The notes under the pieces were generated by a model. The model did not search any database. It worked only from the letters and a program-made list of their open reading frames with translations, and had not been told where the DNA came from. A stretch of DNA of 6,594 bases, from assembly GCA_937921525.1 (NCBI GenBank), contig CAKZUM010000190.1:1-6594 (forward strand). Reading direction: 5' to 3'. Below, piece after piece: positions 5,637-6,594 of the stretch. This DNA comes from an uncultured Saprospiraceae bacterium (GTDB lineage: Bacteria; Bacteroidota; Bacteroidia; Chitinophagales; Saprospiraceae). The translations under genes were made by a program, and so were the position numbers. Every line of letters starts with the position of its first letter. Positions within the stretch are counted from its first letter, which is position 1.

Positions 5637-5659
5637 GGTTGAAGTTACAAACTTCAACC
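5637..5659. repeat. hairpin GGTTGAAGTT-ACA-AACTTCAACC
   Basis: A 10-bp perfect stem around ACA, the longer of two related hairpins. It lies within the 152-bp inverted-repeat element upstream of the hydrolase. There is no T-run after it, so it is not a standard terminator. Confidence 0.8.
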
Positions 5660-5764
5660 ATCGACCCAAACATTTTCCAATGAATTACATATTACGATTT
5701 TGACTTTTCGTTTGCCCTATACAGTAAAAATTGAGTCTTAATTGTCAACGTTTTATAGGCATTC

Positions 5765-5792
5765 TCCATTCACAATTTTCCATTCACAATTA
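5765..5792. repeat. 14-bp tandem repeat, two copies
   Basis: TCCATTCACAATTT is followed directly by TCCATTCACAATTA, differing only in the last base. It lies 10 bp before the preferred hydrolase start. The open frame crosses it, which argues that the extra 20 residues of the longer frame are not protein. Confidence 0.85.
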
Positions 5793-5801
5793 ACTCTAAT
5801 A

Positions 5802-6566
5802 TTGACCTTAAATTTTAAATCTTTCGGACAAGGCTTTCCCATTATTATTCTTCATGGTTTATTTGGTATGCTTGATAATTGGCAAACCATTGCTAAAAAA
5901 TTAGCCACTAAACATACCGTCTATATTGTAGATCAACGCAATCATGGTCGCTCCCCTCATCTTCCTGAATTTAACTATCAGGTTCTAGCAGATGATCTGC
6001 AAGCCTTTATGGAATCCAATTGGATTTATGAAGCACATATCATCGGTCATTCTATGGGTGGTAAGACAGCAATGCAATTAGCCCTGTCTTATCCTGAAAT
6101 GGTCAAAAAACTAGTTGTTGTCGATATTGCTCCTAAAAAATATCAGGCAGGCCATCAGGCTATTTTTGAGGCTTTGCAATCACTTGATTTAGCAACTATA
6201 TCCAATAGAAAAGAAGCAGCAACTCATCTAGCAGCAACGATACCAGACGCTGGCACCCAACAATTCTTATTAAAAAATCTAAGTCGTAATACAAATGGGC
6301 AATATGAATGGAAAATGAACTTGCCAATCATAGCCAAGTACTACGAACGGATTTTAGATAATGTACAAATCGAAGAACCATTCCAACATCCAACTCTTTT
6401 TATAAAAGGTGGACAATCGAATTATATTCAAGAAAAAGATACTTCTGCTATCGAAAGTTTCTTTCCACTCGCCAAAATAGAAACCATCCCTTCAGCAGGT
6501 CACTGGGTACATGCCGCTGCACCTAAGGAGTTACTAGATTTAATTAATACCTTTTTAGCATCTTAG
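5802..6566 (+). CDS. alpha/beta hydrolase, YbfF-type esterase
   Basis: Cytosolic serine hydrolase of the alpha/beta fold, closest by pattern to E. coli YbfF, an acyl-ester/thioester hydrolase with unclear physiological substrate. The product is 254 residues. HGLFG (18-22) is the oxyanion-hole strand, DQRNHGRSP (44-52) is the family block after strand 4, GHSMGG (82-87) carries nucleophile S84, VVDIAP (106-111) carries probable acid D108, and GHWVH (233-237) carries catalytic H234. PTLFIKGGQSNYI (197-209) is also typical. There is no signal peptide. No ATG lies between the in-frame start region and the fold. TTG 5802 gives MTLNFKSFGQGFPIIILHG, the expected N-terminus. TTG 5742 would add 20 residues encoded partly by the tandem repeat. 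The gene sits alone after a repeat-rich gap; nothing ties it to the ArsR gene. The start is the uncertain part. Confidence 0.9.
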   Translation: MTLNFKSFGQGFPIIILHGLFGMLDNWQTIAKKLATKHTVYIVDQRNHGRSPHLPEFNYQVLADDLQAFMESNWIYEAHIIGHSMGGKTAMQLALSYPEMVKKLVVVDIAPKKYQAGHQAIFEALQSLDLATISNRKEAATHLAATIPDAGTQQFLLKNLSRNTNGQYEWKMNLPIIAKYYERILDNVQIEEPFQHPTLFIKGGQSNYIQEKDTSAIESFFPLAKIETIPSAGHWVHAAAPKELLDLINTFLAS

Positions 6567-6594
6567 AAACGATAAAGCAATAACTCCGTCATCT

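Larger units (their letters stand above)
5568..5719. repeat. inverted repeat, 18-bp arms, 152-bp element
   Basis: Arms 5568-5585 and 5702-5719 (TAGGGC...GAAAAGTC against GACTTTTCG...GCCCTA) pair at 16 of 18 positions, and the other two are G-T. They enclose a noncoding core holding two smaller hairpins. The shape resembles a MITE or a complex REP-type unit. No clear target-site duplication was found: TACAGT at 5558-5563 and 5720-5725 is a direct repeat, but the left copy is four bases away from the arm. Confidence 0.6.

Noticed and set aside
5558..5725. TACAGT direct repeats as target-site duplication of the 152-bp element
   Set aside because: The left copy is four bases away from the arm while the right copy begins directly after it, and a 6-bp match in AT-rich DNA is weak evidence.

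Overview
The window is an ordinary stretch of bacterial chromosome, AT-rich, most likely from a member of the Bacteroidota. This is an inference from three things. None of the start codons has a recognisable GGAGG-type Shine-Dalgarno sequence; the bases before them are A-rich or unremarkable. One good match to the Bacteroidota -7 element TAnnTTTG lies in front of yqeY. The proteins (a short M17 aminopeptidase, ScpA with an acidic tail, a GbsR/MarR-like regulator) also fit that phylum. A finer placement, for example Saprospiria, is only a guess.

Layout. A leucyl aminopeptidase gene (37-1470, minus strand) is divergent from rsmA/ksgA (1674-2447, plus strand), and every later gene is on the plus strand: yqeY (2749-3195), scpA (3340-4155), a GbsR/MarR-family regulator (4622-5128), an ArsR-family regulator (5166-5504) and an alpha/beta hydrolase of the YbfF type (5802-6566). 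These are mostly housekeeping functions: peptide turnover, 16S rRNA dimethylation, a GatB/YqeY-domain protein and a condensin subunit. They do not form one pathway. The two regulators, 37 bp apart, are the only likely two-gene transcription unit with a shared theme.

Four starts need care. The aminopeptidase and ScpA open frames extend upstream of their family-consistent ATG starts (1470 and 3340). For ScpA the extension runs through a repeat element. The hydrolase has no upstream ATG and most likely starts at TTG 5802. RsmA starts at GTG 1674.

The most interesting content is between the genes. Four gaps each carry different palindromic or repeated DNA: two 84-bp direct repeats with ACGGAAT/ATTCCGT hairpins after rsmA; a head-to-head pair of GC-rich REP-like hairpins (BIME-like) between yqeY and scpA; a cluster of palindromes, one of them operator-like, before the regulator pair; and a composite of interlocking inverted repeats with two related hairpins before the hydrolase. 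I see no RNA gene, transposase, CRISPR array or defence system, and nothing that amounts to a clearly new multi-gene system.
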